Below, piece after piece: positions 54,333 to 62,610 of a stretch of DNA of 64,000 nt; the first letter of the stretch is position 1, and each line of letters opens with the position of its first letter. The DNA is from an uncultured Phycisphaerales bacterium (GTDB lineage: Bacteria; Planctomycetota; Phycisphaerae; Tepidisphaerales; Tepidisphaeraceae): positions 62,001-126,000 of the forward strand of contig CAIQIQ010000017.1 in the NCBI GenBank assembly GCA_903871935.1, read 5' to 3'. The translations under genes were made by a program, and so were the position numbers. The notes below the pieces were generated by a model. That model saw only the letters and a list, made by a program, of their open reading frames with translations. It was not told where the DNA came from and made no database searches.

Positions 54333-55768
54333 GGGGCCGCATCTCCCGTCTCCACTGTGCGATTGTCCGTCCGGTCGTTCGCCCGCGCCATGACATACTC
54401 CAGGCGATGTTGTGCTTTGATGGTGATCTCGTCGAGCACGGCCTGCGGGTCGCGTCCACCATAGAGCACCTCATCCGCGCCCCGGCGCAGCAGTTCCATC
54501 AGGTACCCTTGCGCCGGCATGAGCGTGCGGACATGCCGGGCGCCTTTGAGGACCTCGTAGAAAACTTCCAGATCGCGGTTGCCCTTGATGCTCTGGTAGT
54601 ACAGGCTCTTTCGACACGCCGGGAACTGGCCCATCTCCTTGCCCAGTTTCATGGTTCCCTCCGGCGAGGTGCACATCCAGCGCATGAACTCAAACGCCTC
54701 ATCGCTGGCCAATGCCCCACGGGGGACCGCCATGGACCAGCCCCCGACCCAGCCGTTTGGGTACTCACCATCCGGCGGCGCGGGGATCAGGCCGATACCG
54801 TATTCAAGGGTTGGGGCATAGCGCTTGATATCCTGCACCTGTTGCACGTGTAGCAGGCACATCGTCTGGCTGCCCAGGCGGAACGGGTCATTGGCCAGAC
54901 CCACGAAACTGCTCTGGAAGGCGTTAAGTTTGCGCACGTCGTATTTCTGCCCGAAGCTGCGCAACCAGCGCAGCGCAGCGACGTTGTGCGGGTCGTTGGC
55001 GGTAACCTGGCCAGGCGACAGCGCATCGGCAGACGGCCGATAAAACTCTCCGCCAAAGGCATAGCCCCAGGTGAACATGGCGTTGTCCACGCCATACGGC
55101 CAGGGCAAGAGGCCGATCTGGATGAGGCGGCCGTTGGCGTCGAACCTGGTAAGCTTCTGGTTGTACTCATCGAGCTCGGCGATGGTACGGGGCGGCCGCT
55201 CGGGATCGAGCCCGGCTTCTCGGAAGGCCTTCTTGTTCCAACAGAACGCGAAGTTCGGATCCGCCCCCCAAGGCAGCGCATACACACGGTTGCGGAAGAC
55301 GCTCTCGTTCCAACGCGGCAGGAAGAAGTCATCGCCCGTGAGGCCCGCACGCTCAACCTGCGAGGTGATATCCGTCAGGGCGCCGCGAGCGGCCCACTCG
55401 GCCAGTTGCTGACCATCCACCATGGTCACATCCGGCGCCTCACCACCGGCGATGGCGAGGAAGAGCTTCTGGCTGGCACTGAGGTTGTTGGCCGCGAACG
55501 AGATCTCGACATGGATCGTCGGATGAGTGCGGTTAAACTCGGCGACAATCTCGTGCATGGCCTTGCCATGTTCCCCGCCGAACGGCTGCCAGAACCGCAC
55601 CGTGCGCACGCGGGCGGGGGCCTCTGGCGAAGTACTCGCGGTCGTCTTGCCGCAGCCGGACGTGAGCGCCGCCAGCACCATGGCCAGCAGGGCCAGCCAC
55701 AGCCCATAGCGCTCTGGCAGGGCGCCCGAACTGTGCCTTAAACCCGCATGCCATCTCATACCACGCAT
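54329..55768 (-). CDS. Sugar ABC transporter substrate-binding lipoprotein
   Basis: 479 residues. The signal sequence ends in A-A-L-T-S-G-C-G-K-T, a lipobox, so the protein is probably acylated. The mature part is an extracellular-binding-protein family 1 type: V-R-F-W-Q-P-F-G-G-E-H-G-K-A-M, E-F-N-R-T-H-P-T-I-H-V, Y-A-L-P-W-G-A-D, and G-G-W-S-M-A-V-P-R-G. The open frame extends 80 codons beyond the chosen start at 55768 without coding character. It is the first gene of a minus-strand series binding protein, two permeases, two beta-helix proteins and an epimerase-like lipoprotein. The ligand is likely an oligosaccharide. Confidence 0.92.
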   Translation of the reverse strand: MRGMRWHAGLRHSSGALPERYGLWLALLAMVLAALTSGCGKTTASTSPEAPARVRTVRFWQPFGGEHGKAMHEIVAEFNRTHPTIHVEISFAANNLSASQKLFLAIAGGEAPDVTMVDGQQLAEWAARGALTDITSQVERAGLTGDDFFLPRWNESVFRNRVYALPWGADPNFAFCWNKKAFREAGLDPERPPRTIAELDEYNQKLTRFDANGRLIQIGLLPWPYGVDNAMFTWGYAFGGEFYRPSADALSPGQVTANDPHNVAALRWLRSFGQKYDVRKLNAFQSSFVGLANDPFRLGSQTMCLLHVQQVQDIKRYAPTLEYGIGLIPAPPDGEYPNGWVGGWSMAVPRGALASDEAFEFMRWMCTSPEGTMKLGKEMGQFPACRKSLYYQSIKGNRDLEVFYEVLKGARHVRTLMPAQGYLMELLRRGADEVLYGGRDPQAVLDEITIKAQHRLEYVMARANDRTDNRTVETGDAAP

Positions 55769-55951
55769 TATCACCGATCCCGGAACGGTCTCCAAGTTCA
55801 CAGATCGGGTCGCTGCGAAGGCGACGTGCGGAGCGACACAGCAGGCAGGTCTATAATGGCATGCAGGGATCGAGTCAGATGGCGGCTCAGCGCTGGGGCT
55901 TCGGCCCTTGCCGTTTCCGAATGAATCGAGAGAAGTTGAGGAGGAACCAAC

Positions 55952-56836
55952 ATGCAGAAAGCTTGTGAGTTTGATCAGGAACTGCTCATCCTGTTCGACG
56001 CCTATGTGCATGGCTCGATTGATCGCCGGACTTTCCTGGCGAGAGCGGGTAAGTTCGCCGTAGGCACGATGACGGCCGCCTCCCTGCTTGCAGCACTGAG
56101 TCCAGACTTCGCGTCAGCACAAGTGATCAAGCCGGATGATCAACGGCTGCGGTTCGAATCGGTCGTGTACCCATCGCCTCAAGGATACGAAAAGACACGG
56201 GGTTACCTTGTGCAGCAGGCTGAGGGAGATGCCAAACGCCCGGGGATATTGGTGGTGCATGAGAATCGCGGGCTCAATCCGCATATTGAGGACATCACCC
56301 GCCGGCTGGCACTGGATGGATTTCTGGCCTTCGCACCCGATGCGCTGGCGCCGCTGGGTGGATATCCCGGCGACGAGGACAAGGCACGCGAGTTGTTCGC
56401 AACGCTTGACCAGAGCAAGACCCGGCAGGACATGCTCGCGGCCGGCAGATATCTCAAAGGGCTACCGGAATGCAGCGGAAAGATCGGCGTGGTCGGCTTC
56501 TGCTGGGGCGGCGGGATCTCGCTGATGGTGGCTACGCAGATGCCGGACCTCAACGCGTGCGCTGCCTTTTATGGCAACCAACCCGCGGCCGATCAGGCCG
56601 CCAAGATCAAGAGCCCCCTGCTGATGCACTATGCGGAGAACGACCCGCGCATCAACGCCGGCCGGGCTGCGTGGGAGGAGGCGCTCAAAGCCGCGAAGGT
56701 GCCATACACCTCCTACAGCTATCCTGGCACACAGCACGGCTTCAATAACAACACGACGCCTCGGTACGACGAAGCGGCCGCCCAACTGGCGTGGCAGCGC
56801 ACGCTCGCGTTTTTCAATGAACACCTGCGCAGTTAA
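55952..56836 (+). CDS. Exported dienelactone hydrolase family protein
   Basis: 294 residues. The start is preceded by GAGGAGG. The N-terminal part contains R-R-T-F-L-A-R-A-G-K-F-A-V-G-T-M-T-A-A-S, which resembles a Tat export signal set about 25 residues inside, as in several DLH proteins. The hydrolase domain shows V-V-H-E-N-R-G-L-N, the cysteine nucleophile in G-F-C-W-G-G-G, Y-A-E-N-D-P-R-I-N-A and the histidine in G-T-Q-H-G-F-N-N. It opens lactone or related ester bonds; the natural substrate is unknown. It is divergent from the binding-protein gene and convergent with the PAS gene (overlapping stops). Confidence 0.88.
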   Translation: MQKACEFDQELLILFDAYVHGSIDRRTFLARAGKFAVGTMTAASLLAALSPDFASAQVIKPDDQRLRFESVVYPSPQGYEKTRGYLVQQAEGDAKRPGILVVHENRGLNPHIEDITRRLALDGFLAFAPDALAPLGGYPGDEDKARELFATLDQSKTRQDMLAAGRYLKGLPECSGKIGVVGFCWGGGISLMVATQMPDLNACAAFYGNQPAADQAAKIKSPLLMHYAENDPRINAGRAAWEEALKAAKVPYTSYSYPGTQHGFNNNTTPRYDEAAAQLAWQRTLAFFNEHLRS

Positions 56837-57219
56837 GCGCCGGCGGGACTGGATTGACGGGACAGGGCGAGATTCATCTCGAATCGCTCGTAGTATCCGA
56901 TCAGGTCGCCTTTGCTTGACCGGACAGGCGTTACGTACACTCGCAGATTGCGGTCATTGACCTTCAAGAACAATTCCTTGGAATCGCTGCGAAACCGCTG
57001 GACAATGGCCTTGATCTGCTCTGTGGATGCCGGATTGGAGTGGCAGTCGAAGACACAGCGGCCGACGAGATCCTTGTGACCCCGTTCCTGGCAATAGTGG
57101 TATCGAGCCGCCGGATTCATGTAACGGATGATGTGCTCAAGATCCACGAAGACCACGGGGTAGGGCAGCGACTCGACGATGGCGTGGCAGATCGACTGCT
57201 GGTCTGACTGCTCGTTCAT
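56833..57219 (-). CDS. Stand-alone PAS domain protein
   Basis: 128 residues forming one PAS domain: P-Y-P-V-V-F-V-D-L-E-H-I-I-R-Y-M-N-P-A-A, then L-V-G-R-C-V-F-D-C-H, and T-P-V-R-S-S-K-G-D-L-I-G-Y-Y-E-R at the end. Y-M-N-P-A-A and the C-x-x-C-H-type segment C-V-F-D-C-H-S-N-P could allow binding of a cofactor such as haem, but this is a guess. No output domain is present, so it may modulate another protein. The stop codon overlaps that of the convergent hydrolase gene. Confidence 0.78.
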   Translation of the reverse strand: MNEQSDQQSICHAIVESLPYPVVFVDLEHIIRYMNPAARYHYCQERGHKDLVGRCVFDCHSNPASTEQIKAIVQRFRSDSKELFLKVNDRNLRVYVTPVRSSKGDLIGYYERFEMNLALSRQSSPAGA

Positions 57220-57272
57220 TGGGTATTCCGTGTTGGAAAGCGACGCGCAAAACAGGTTGCTGCTCAGTCGAA

Positions 57273-57980
57273 TTACGACTTGAGTTCAACCGTCCAGTAG
57301 GCGTTATCCAGGAACTGCTTCCAGCTCCAGTACCGTTCATCGGCCAGGCGAATGTTGATCACCGGCGAGCGCTTGGGCTTGACTGGCTTGGTAATCAGTC
57401 TGATATGCGCCTGCTCGGGCGTTCGCCCGCCCTTGCGCACATTGCACTTGATGCAGCAGCAGACGATGTTCTCCCAAGTGCTCTTGCCGCCCTGGCTCTT
57501 GGGCAGCACATGGTCCAGCGACAGATCCGTCGTGGGAAACTTTTTCCCGCAATACTGGCAGCGATTGGAATCGCGGGCAAAGATGTTCCGCCGGTTGAAT
57601 TTCACATCCTGCCGGGGAAGCTTGTCATAACCAAACAGACGAATGATCCGCGGCACAGCCACCTGGAAGCGAACCGTGTGCACCCATTCATATTCATCGG
57701 GTTGGAACTTCGCCTTGAGATCCGACAGCTCCCGCCAATCGGTGAAGTTCAGGTTCATCCATTGGTTGCGCCCGGCGGCATCCTGCTCGATATGGATGAC
57801 CTCGGCCATGTCACGGCAGAGCAGCGAAAACGCCCGCCGCACATTGACGACTCGGATCGCCTGGTAAAAACGGTTCAGCACCAGAACATTGGCATTGAGG
57901 GGAGCCGGCAAGGAGATTGCCGCCGCGGCCGAAACCGCGCCGTCAGGCCGGAACGAAGTTGCACCAATAGCCAGGCTCAT
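57273..57980 (-). CDS. HNH endonuclease family protein
   Basis: 235 residues. The second half has a zinc-binding HNH module: C-Q-Y-C-G-K-K-F, L-S-L-D-H-V-L-P-K-S-Q-G-G (HNH core), W-E-N-I-V and C-C-C-I-K-C-N-V-R-K-G-G-R-T-P. The N-terminal part (N-A-N-V-L-V-L-N-R-F-Y-Q-A-I-R-V-V-N-V) is typical of the widespread standalone HNH group found in many bacteria, whose job is not known. The ATG at 57980 is preferred over the longer frame because the first 54 codons do not resemble the family. It is divergent from the Trm112-like gene. Confidence 0.87.
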   Translation of the reverse strand: MSLAIGATSFRPDGAVSAAAAISLPAPLNANVLVLNRFYQAIRVVNVRRAFSLLCRDMAEVIHIEQDAAGRNQWMNLNFTDWRELSDLKAKFQPDEYEWVHTVRFQVAVPRIIRLFGYDKLPRQDVKFNRRNIFARDSNRCQYCGKKFPTTDLSLDHVLPKSQGGKSTWENIVCCCIKCNVRKGGRTPEQAHIRLITKPVKPKRSPVINIRLADERYWSWKQFLDNAYWTVELKS

Positions 57981-58119
57981 ATCTGAGTCTGCCCGGATCA
58001 AGCGGGCGAACCTTAGCGTTCCCAGAAAGCTGCATGGAAGACCTCCGGCTGCAGCCCACCAGCGAATTCTACACGAAGGCTCTACGTCATACCAGTTCGC
58101 GCACGCACTCCACGGCACA

Positions 58120-58147
58120 TTGCCCGCCGGGATGATCCTCATATACT
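58120..58147 (+). promoter_or_regulatory. Possible promoter of the Trm112-like gene (leaderless)
   Basis: TTGCCC at 58120-58125 and TATACT at 58142-58147 with a 16-nt spacer resemble -35 and -10 boxes. The ATG follows ten bases later, so the transcript would start at or very near the start codon. No ribosome binding site is seen before that ATG, which fits. Confidence 0.45.
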
Positions 58148-58157
58148 ACAGCCTGCA

Positions 58158-58388
58158 ATGAGCTGCGATCTTCCTGTCAATGCCTTCGATGAACGCCTGC
58201 TGGCGCTGCTGCGCTGTCCTCTGACGCGAAGCCCCCTGCGCAAGGAGGGTGATTGGCTGATCGCCGAAGAAGGTGGTCTGGCTTATCCGATTCGCGACGG
58301 CATCCCGGTTTTGCTGCCCGAAGAGGCGCGCCTTCCCGAGGGCGTCAAATCGCTGGATGAGCTGAAGCAGAAACTGCCGCGTCGCTAG
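58158..58388 (+). CDS. Trm112 family zinc-ribbon-like protein
   Basis: 76 residues with the Trm112 pattern: [14 protein letters not shown] near the start and [17 protein letters not shown] in the middle. In eukaryotes and archaea Trm112 activates RNA and protein methyltransferases; bacterial versions (YcaR-like) are small and often lack most zinc ligands, as here where one cysteine remains. Its partner is unknown. The gene stands alone, divergent from the HNH gene. Confidence 0.85.
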   Translation: MSCDLPVNAFDERLLALLRCPLTRSPLRKEGDWLIAEEGGLAYPIRDGIPVLLPEEARLPEGVKSLDELKQKLPRR

Positions 58389-58406
58389 GCCCTGTCTGAA
58401 ACGCCT

Positions 58407-59123
58407 CTACTTCTCCACCGCCCTGGTTGTCGCACCGGCCGGGCGGCCATCGCGCCGTGCATCTTCACGGATTCCCCGGCGCAGCACATCTCTCCGCAAT
58501 GCTGCGGTCCCTTCCTGGACAAGCGCGTTCGTGCGTGCGTCTGTTAAGTCGTCAGCCCGCGCTCGGTCGGCATCGAGCTTGCGCTCTTCCCGGCGCAACG
58601 CTTCCCGCAACCGGCTCAATCGGTGCGCCCGTTCGGCAAAGTTGGTTTCCACCTGCGGTCTCACGGCTATCCGGATACGGTCGCGAATCTTCTCCCGATC
58701 AGCAACCGTTGGCGCCGACGCCAACAGACCGTACAGGTCATCCTCGATTTCCACCTGCTTCACGCCGAGGTCGTAGAGCTGCGCATCCTCATCCTTCACC
58801 GCCTGCAATGCGCGGTACCTCGCCTCTACAAACGCCATAACCCCGCGCCGTGCCGCACTGTCCTCAGGAAGGCTCTCCGTCGCCTTGACGCGATTGGGGG
58901 AGTGTTCGCGCATGAACGCCATCACCTCCTGCATATCTTCATCGGAAAGCTTCTCCGCCGCGCGCCCACCCGCGCGTACGGCGGCACGCATCGGAGCAGC
59001 AATGCCGCCGCGCTGCTCCGCCCGGTCTGCCGCGAGCTGCGCCTCCTGGCCCAGAACAGATTGCGTCACCAGCGCCAAGACGCACGTCGCCGCGTTAAGC
59101 ACCATCATCTCATGCATCTTCAT
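58407..59123 (-). CDS. Periplasmic helical hypothetical protein
   Basis: 238 residues. A signal peptide (M-M-V-L-N-A-A-T-C-V-L-A-L-V-T-Q-S-V-L-G) is followed by charged, mainly helical sequence, e.g. L-S-D-E-D-M-Q-E-V-M-A-F-M-R-E-H and R-L-R-E-A-L-R-R-E-E-R-K-L. This resembles helical Spy/CpxP-type periplasmic proteins in general character, without a clear signature. AAGGGA lies eight bases before the ATG at 59123. It is the third gene of a set with an ECF sigma and an anti-sigma factor (gap 10 nt), so it may take part in signal sensing. Confidence 0.7.
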   Translation of the reverse strand: MKMHEMMVLNAATCVLALVTQSVLGQEAQLAADRAEQRGGIAAPMRAAVRAGGRAAEKLSDEDMQEVMAFMREHSPNRVKATESLPEDSAARRGVMAFVEARYRALQAVKDEDAQLYDLGVKQVEIEDDLYGLLASAPTVADREKIRDRIRIAVRPQVETNFAERAHRLSRLREALRREERKLDADRARADDLTDARTNALVQEGTAALRRDVLRRGIREDARRDGRPAGATTRAVEK

Positions 59124-59133
59124 AGAACTTCCC

Positions 59134-59766
59134 TTATTGCACCGAATCTGTCCTGGCCGGATCAACCGACAGGCGTTCGATCGCCCTCAATTGCTCCATG
59201 GCGCCGTTGAGACCGCCAGGATCGCTTGCCTCAGTCAACACCCAATCGCTGTCATCAAAAGTCGCCGCGAGATCGTCCGCAAGCGCACCCTCCGTCTCGG
59301 CATCTGCAGAAATCGGCTCAACCAGCGGGGGGGCATCCAGGTACGGAAGAGACAGTGCCTTTGCCGTCTGCACCTGCTTCTGATCCATACTCGCCAGGTA
59401 CACGCTAAAGGCGATGAGCAGAATGGCCGCTGCCGCGACCGGATAAGCCCATCCGGGCATTCGCCAGCCCTCGTCCCGCTCCACGGCATCCTCGTCCCGC
59501 CGCATCTCTGCAGTGCGCACACGCATCGCTGAGATTGCGTTCCGAATCGCCCTCTCGGCCGAGATATCATCCACCCGCACCGCTCCGGCCAGGCCCTGCT
59601 CTGTACTCTGCATCAAGGCGCGCATTGTTTCCAATTGAGCCCGCAGGCCTCCATCCTGCTCCAGCATCCGCGCAACCTGCACTCGATCCTGCTGCGGCAG
59701 TTCATCCGCGAGATACATCAGCAGCATCGCCTCATCGCTATCGAGTTGTGACAGAAGGCTTCTCAT
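59134..59766 (-). CDS. Membrane anti-sigma factor
   Basis: 210 residues. The cytoplasmic part (1-~105) is helical with D-E-A-M-L-L-M-Y-L-A-D-E-L-P, the type of start found in anti-sigma N-terminal domains, without a Zn H-x3-C-x2-C motif. One membrane helix follows at ~107-125 (A-Y-P-V-A-A-A-A-I-L-L-I-A-F-S-V-Y-L), then an acidic outer tail. The start overlaps the sigma gene stop as ATGA, so the two are made together. The name rests on this coupling and the topology. Confidence 0.78.
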   Translation of the reverse strand: MRSLLSQLDSDEAMLLMYLADELPQQDRVQVARMLEQDGGLRAQLETMRALMQSTEQGLAGAVRVDDISAERAIRNAISAMRVRTAEMRRDEDAVERDEGWRMPGWAYPVAAAAILLIAFSVYLASMDQKQVQTAKALSLPYLDAPPLVEPISADAETEGALADDLAATFDDSDWVLTEASDPGGLNGAMEQLRAIERLSVDPARTDSVQ

Positions 59767-60353
59767 GATTCACCAAGCGTTTCACGCAGTTTTAACGTCG
59801 CTTTGTGCATCCGCCCCAGCGCCGTGTTCAACGGGCAACCCAGCGTCTCGGCAATCTCCGTAAACTTCATATTCGCATAGTAGCGCATCAGCACAACCTG
59901 TTTCTGCGCCTCAGGCAGAAGGTCAATCGCCCGCTGCACTCGGTCCTGGGCCTCGCTCGCTTCCAATGGGCTGGCCGCATCCTGCCCTGATTCATCCTCC
60001 ATCAGCCGCAGCCCATCTTCCATTTTTCGCTGGCGTGCACGCGACCGCCACACATCCGTGGCCTTGTTCGTGGCGATCCGGAACAGCCAGGCCTTGAAAC
60101 TCCCGACACCAGACTGGGCGTCGAACCGATTCATATGCTCCAACACACCGAGCCACGTCTGCTGATGCACCTCTTCCGCCAGTTGCGGGTTGCCCGTCAC
60201 GCGGGCCAGATAACCCAGCAGCGGCTTGGCATACCGCCGCACCAACTCATCACCGGCAACCGCATCGCCACCCTGAAGATGCGCCATCAGCACTTCGTCC
60301 GACGCGACGGACTGCTGGTGACCATCAGGCGTAGTCATCTGCGGCTCGGCCAT
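59763..60353 (-). CDS. ECF-type RNA polymerase sigma factor
   Basis: 196 residues from the ATG at 60353. Region 2: G-D-E-L-V-R-R-Y-A-K-P-L-L-G-Y-L-A-R-V and L-A-E-E-V-H-Q-Q-T-W, A-W-L-F-R-I-A-T-N-K-A. Region 4: L-L-P-E-A-Q-K-Q-V-V-L-M-R-Y-Y-A-N-M-K-F-T-E-I-A-E-T-L-G. GGAG lies about eleven bases upstream. The next gene on the transcript is its presumed anti-sigma factor. The target promoters are unknown. Confidence 0.92.
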   Translation of the reverse strand: MAEPQMTTPDGHQQSVASDEVLMAHLQGGDAVAGDELVRRYAKPLLGYLARVTGNPQLAEEVHQQTWLGVLEHMNRFDAQSGVGSFKAWLFRIATNKATDVWRSRARQRKMEDGLRLMEDESGQDAASPLEASEAQDRVQRAIDLLPEAQKQVVLMRYYANMKFTEIAETLGCPLNTALGRMHKATLKLRETLGES

Positions 60354-60507
60354 GCGAACGTCTACTCCTTCAACGCACAATCCTCCGACTTATTGCCAGC
60401 CAGCGCTGAATCCTTGGCCCAGAGATGCAAGCGCAAATACTTATTCCACAAGAGGTTATGCTCATGTGGTTAACGCAGGGGCTGCCGCTACGTCTTGCGT
60501 CTGCTGA

Positions 60508-61677
60508 TTACTTATCAAAATAGGCCTGCAAGTCGGCCGGGACTGGCGCTACATCCATTGGCCGGGAGTGGTCCCGCAGCGACGCCGCCGCCTGGCAGCC
60601 CGCCGCCACTGCATACCGCCCGGCCACCGGCGACGTATCCGTCTTACCGCCCTCCCGCAGGAAGCGCACAAATTCCGCGACAATGCGCGGATCCGCCCCA
60701 CCATGACTCCCGCCCTCATCGGGAAAGAGGAACTGCTGATCGCCTTCAGGCGTGTAACCGGAGCGGCGGTTCCAGAGCCGCACGACTGTCTTCTCGCCCG
60801 GGACATCGCCGAAGTTCTCGACGCGGCCCTCGGTGCCGATGATTGTATAGTTGCGCCAGGCATCGGGTGCGTAGTGGCACTGCTGATAGGAACAAAGCAC
60901 GCCGTTCTGCAATTCCATCAGCATCAGGCTCAAATCCTCAACGTCGATGATCGGATTGAGCTGCTTCTGCGACAAGGGCGGCCAATTCGAGTCCGACCAG
61001 CCGGCATTTCCGCGCTCATCCGGAGCATGGCGGTCTGTGATCTGGTTATACACGGTCAGGTTGCCCATCGCCGTGACTCGCCGCGTGTAGGAGCCGCACA
61101 GCCAATGCAGGATGTCGATGTCATGGGCCCCCTTCTGCAGCAGCAGACTGGTGGCGTTCTTCCGCTCCGCATGCCAATCCTTGAAGTAGGCATCGCCGCC
61201 ATAAGAGACGAAATGCCGGCACCAGCCCGACTTCACCTGGCCAATGGCGCCCGAGTCGATCAGTTCCTTCATCTTCCGGATCACCGGGAAGTGCCGCATG
61301 TTGTGGCCCAGATAAAGCTTGGCCTTGCGCTCATAAGCCGAGCGCAGAACCCGGTCACACCCCTCGATGCTGATCGTCATCGGCTTTTCCAGATACACCG
61401 ATTTCCCGGCCGCCAGCGCTGCCAGGGCATGCTCCTCATGCAGATAATCAGGAGTCGTGACAAACACCGCGTGGATATCTTTACGGGCAAGCAGTTCGCG
61501 ATAGTCCTTGGTAACAAAGGCATCGTTTCCATATTTCTCACGGAACCGAACCAGCGGCTCTTCGCGGATGTCCGCCCCCGCCACCAGCCGCGCCCCCTGC
61601 TCCGGGTTATGGGCAAGCCCAGCCAACCCACCTCGCCCACCCGCACCAATAACACCAATCCGGATCTCATCGCGCAT
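60508..61677 (-). CDS. Gfo/Idh/MocA family NAD(P)-dependent oxidoreductase
   Basis: 389 residues. The Rossmann domain has I-R-I-G-V-I-G-A-G-G-R-G-G near the start, V-F-V-T-T-P-D-Y-L-H and the conserved lysine in V-Y-L-E-K-P-M. The C-terminal domain is the usual open-faced sheet with H-D-I-D-I-L-H-W-L. Members oxidise or epimerise sugars and inositols. GAGGAG eight bases before the ATG fixes the start. It is not joined to other sugar genes directly; the nearest are the ABC transporter set 5 kb away. Confidence 0.92.
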   Translation of the reverse strand: MRDEIRIGVIGAGGRGGLAGLAHNPEQGARLVAGADIREEPLVRFREKYGNDAFVTKDYRELLARKDIHAVFVTTPDYLHEEHALAALAAGKSVYLEKPMTISIEGCDRVLRSAYERKAKLYLGHNMRHFPVIRKMKELIDSGAIGQVKSGWCRHFVSYGGDAYFKDWHAERKNATSLLLQKGAHDIDILHWLCGSYTRRVTAMGNLTVYNQITDRHAPDERGNAGWSDSNWPPLSQKQLNPIIDVEDLSLMLMELQNGVLCSYQQCHYAPDAWRNYTIIGTEGRVENFGDVPGEKTVVRLWNRRSGYTPEGDQQFLFPDEGGSHGGADPRIVAEFVRFLREGGKTDTSPVAGRYAVAAGCQAAASLRDHSRPMDVAPVPADLQAYFDK

Positions 61678-62302
61678 GGTTCACTCCTCAAAAGGCCGGC
61701 AGTCTAGCCGTTTCGCATAGCGACGTACATATCCCACAGCGCGGCCAAAACGTCCCGGGGACAGGACACCTCAGGCGGCCATTCTGCCCAAAACGGGGCA
61801 GGAGATTACAGCCCAGCGGCAAGGGTACGCCCGCAGCCCTGGGTAGACATTCGCGCAATACGGATCTGCCCTGAAGGGGCAGGACGTCACAGCCCAGCGG
61901 CAAGGGTACGCCCGCAGCCCTGGGTAGACATTCGCGCAATACGGATCTGCCCTGAAGGGGCAGGAGATTACAGCCCAGCGGCAAGGGTACACCCGTCGCC
62001 CTGGGTAGACATTCGCGCAATACGGATCTGCCCTGAAGGGGCAGGAGAACTGTCGCCTGGAGCGTAGGACACTTCAGGCGACACCTTGGGCGATAGTCCG
62101 CCGGTTTCGCCGAAACCGGCGTCCAAGAGCGAGCCGAGATAGCAGAGAACTTCGCATTTCGCGGATCCCGAATGATGGCCCTCTCCCTTTTTCCGCTCTT
62201 CGCTCTTTGTAATGAATCCCGAGAAATGGAATCTCCCCATGGCATAACGGATCGGAGTTCAGCGGCCGGGCGGGCGCCCGGCCGGTCCGCGGCAGCCGTG
62301 GG
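61678..62302. other. Repeat- and hairpin-rich non-coding stretch
   Basis: No gene is seen between the oxidoreductase and the first cassette-like gene. It contains an 81-bp tandem repeat (61784-62048), then perfect hairpins TGTCGCCTG...CAGGCGACA at 62051-62083 and GCCGGTTTC-GCC-GAAACCGGC at 62100-62120. AGGACACYTCAGGCG flanks the array on both sides (about 61762-61776 and 62066-62080). The last part (62241-62309) is an attC-like site. An open minus-strand frame over the array only translates the repeat. Confidence 0.6.
61784..62048. repeat. 81-bp tandem repeat, three units plus partial ends
   Basis: Units start with GCCCAGCGGCAAGGGTA at 61811, 61892 and 61973, exactly 81 bp apart, and are nearly identical. 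Each ends with the hairpin CTGCCC-TGAAG-GGGCAG. A partial unit lies to the left (CTGCCCAAAACGGGGCAG at 61784-61801). A second weak hairpin pairs CCCAG with CTGGG inside each unit. Not a CRISPR: units are contiguous without variable spacers. Confidence 0.88.
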
Positions 62303-62309
62303 TTATCCC
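62241..62309 (-). repeat. attC-like site after the 87-aa membrane gene
   Basis: On the minus strand the site begins GGGATAACCCACGG and ends CCGTTATGCC. The two ends pair with each other (ATAAC with GTTAT), and a perfect inner hairpin GGCCGGGCG-GG-CGCCCGGCC lies at 62264-62283. CTGAACTCCG before the right end is a motif seen in many integron attC sites. The stop codon of the upstream gene (TAA, 62303-62305) sits inside the left core, as in many cassettes. Confidence 0.6.
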
Positions 62310-62566
62310 GCGGCCGAATCGCCGCCGTCTTTCGTGATGACCGGAAAACCTACCTGTTTAGGCTTGCGCCGTTCAAACTGATGTCGACCGTATGCGTACC
62401 CAGCGGCCAATGACAAAAGCTGTTGGGCAACGACAACGACGATGCCCTCAATTGTCGTCATCTCATCTGAGCCGAAGATCCGGATCATGAACGCCAAAAC
62501 GATCAAGGTCACGAACCATCCGAAGATGGCAGACGCCCAAAATGTTCCTGATCGCCAGTAGGTCAT
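62303..62566 (-). CDS. Small hypothetical membrane protein, cassette-like
   Basis: 87 residues with two membrane helices (F-W-A-S-A-I-F-G-W-F-V-T-L-I-V-L-A-F-M-I and I-V-V-V-V-A-Q-Q-L-L-S-L-A-A-G-Y-A) and a basic cytoplasmic tail. No known domain. Its stop lies inside an attC-like site and the start follows closely on the GTTATCCC end of the preceding site (62570-62610). It therefore has the form of a one-gene integron cassette. Confidence 0.65.
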   Translation of the reverse strand: MTYWRSGTFWASAIFGWFVTLIVLAFMIRIFGSDEMTTIEGIVVVVAQQLLSLAAGYAYGRHQFERRKPKQVGFPVITKDGGDSAAG

Positions 62567-62569
62567 AGC

Positions 62570-62610
62570 GGGATAACGGAGATCCGAAGAACTGCTCAGG
62601 CGGGTCTACC
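62570..62610 (-). repeat. Short attC-like site after brnA
   Basis: Minus strand: GGTAGACCCGCC at the left end and CCGTTATCCC at the right, 41 nt. The brnA stop codon TGA (62596-62598) is inside. It matches the other sites of this region at both ends but is short and its stem is weak, so it may be a decayed site. Confidence 0.4.

Noticed and set aside
61784-62048. CRISPR array
   Set aside because: The repeats are contiguous, have no distinct spacers, and no cas gene is present in the window.
61688-62245. A minus-strand frame translating the 81-bp repeats (185 codons)
   Set aside because: 81 is divisible by three, so the repeat stays open by chance; the peptide is a simple repetition and there is no ribosome binding site.
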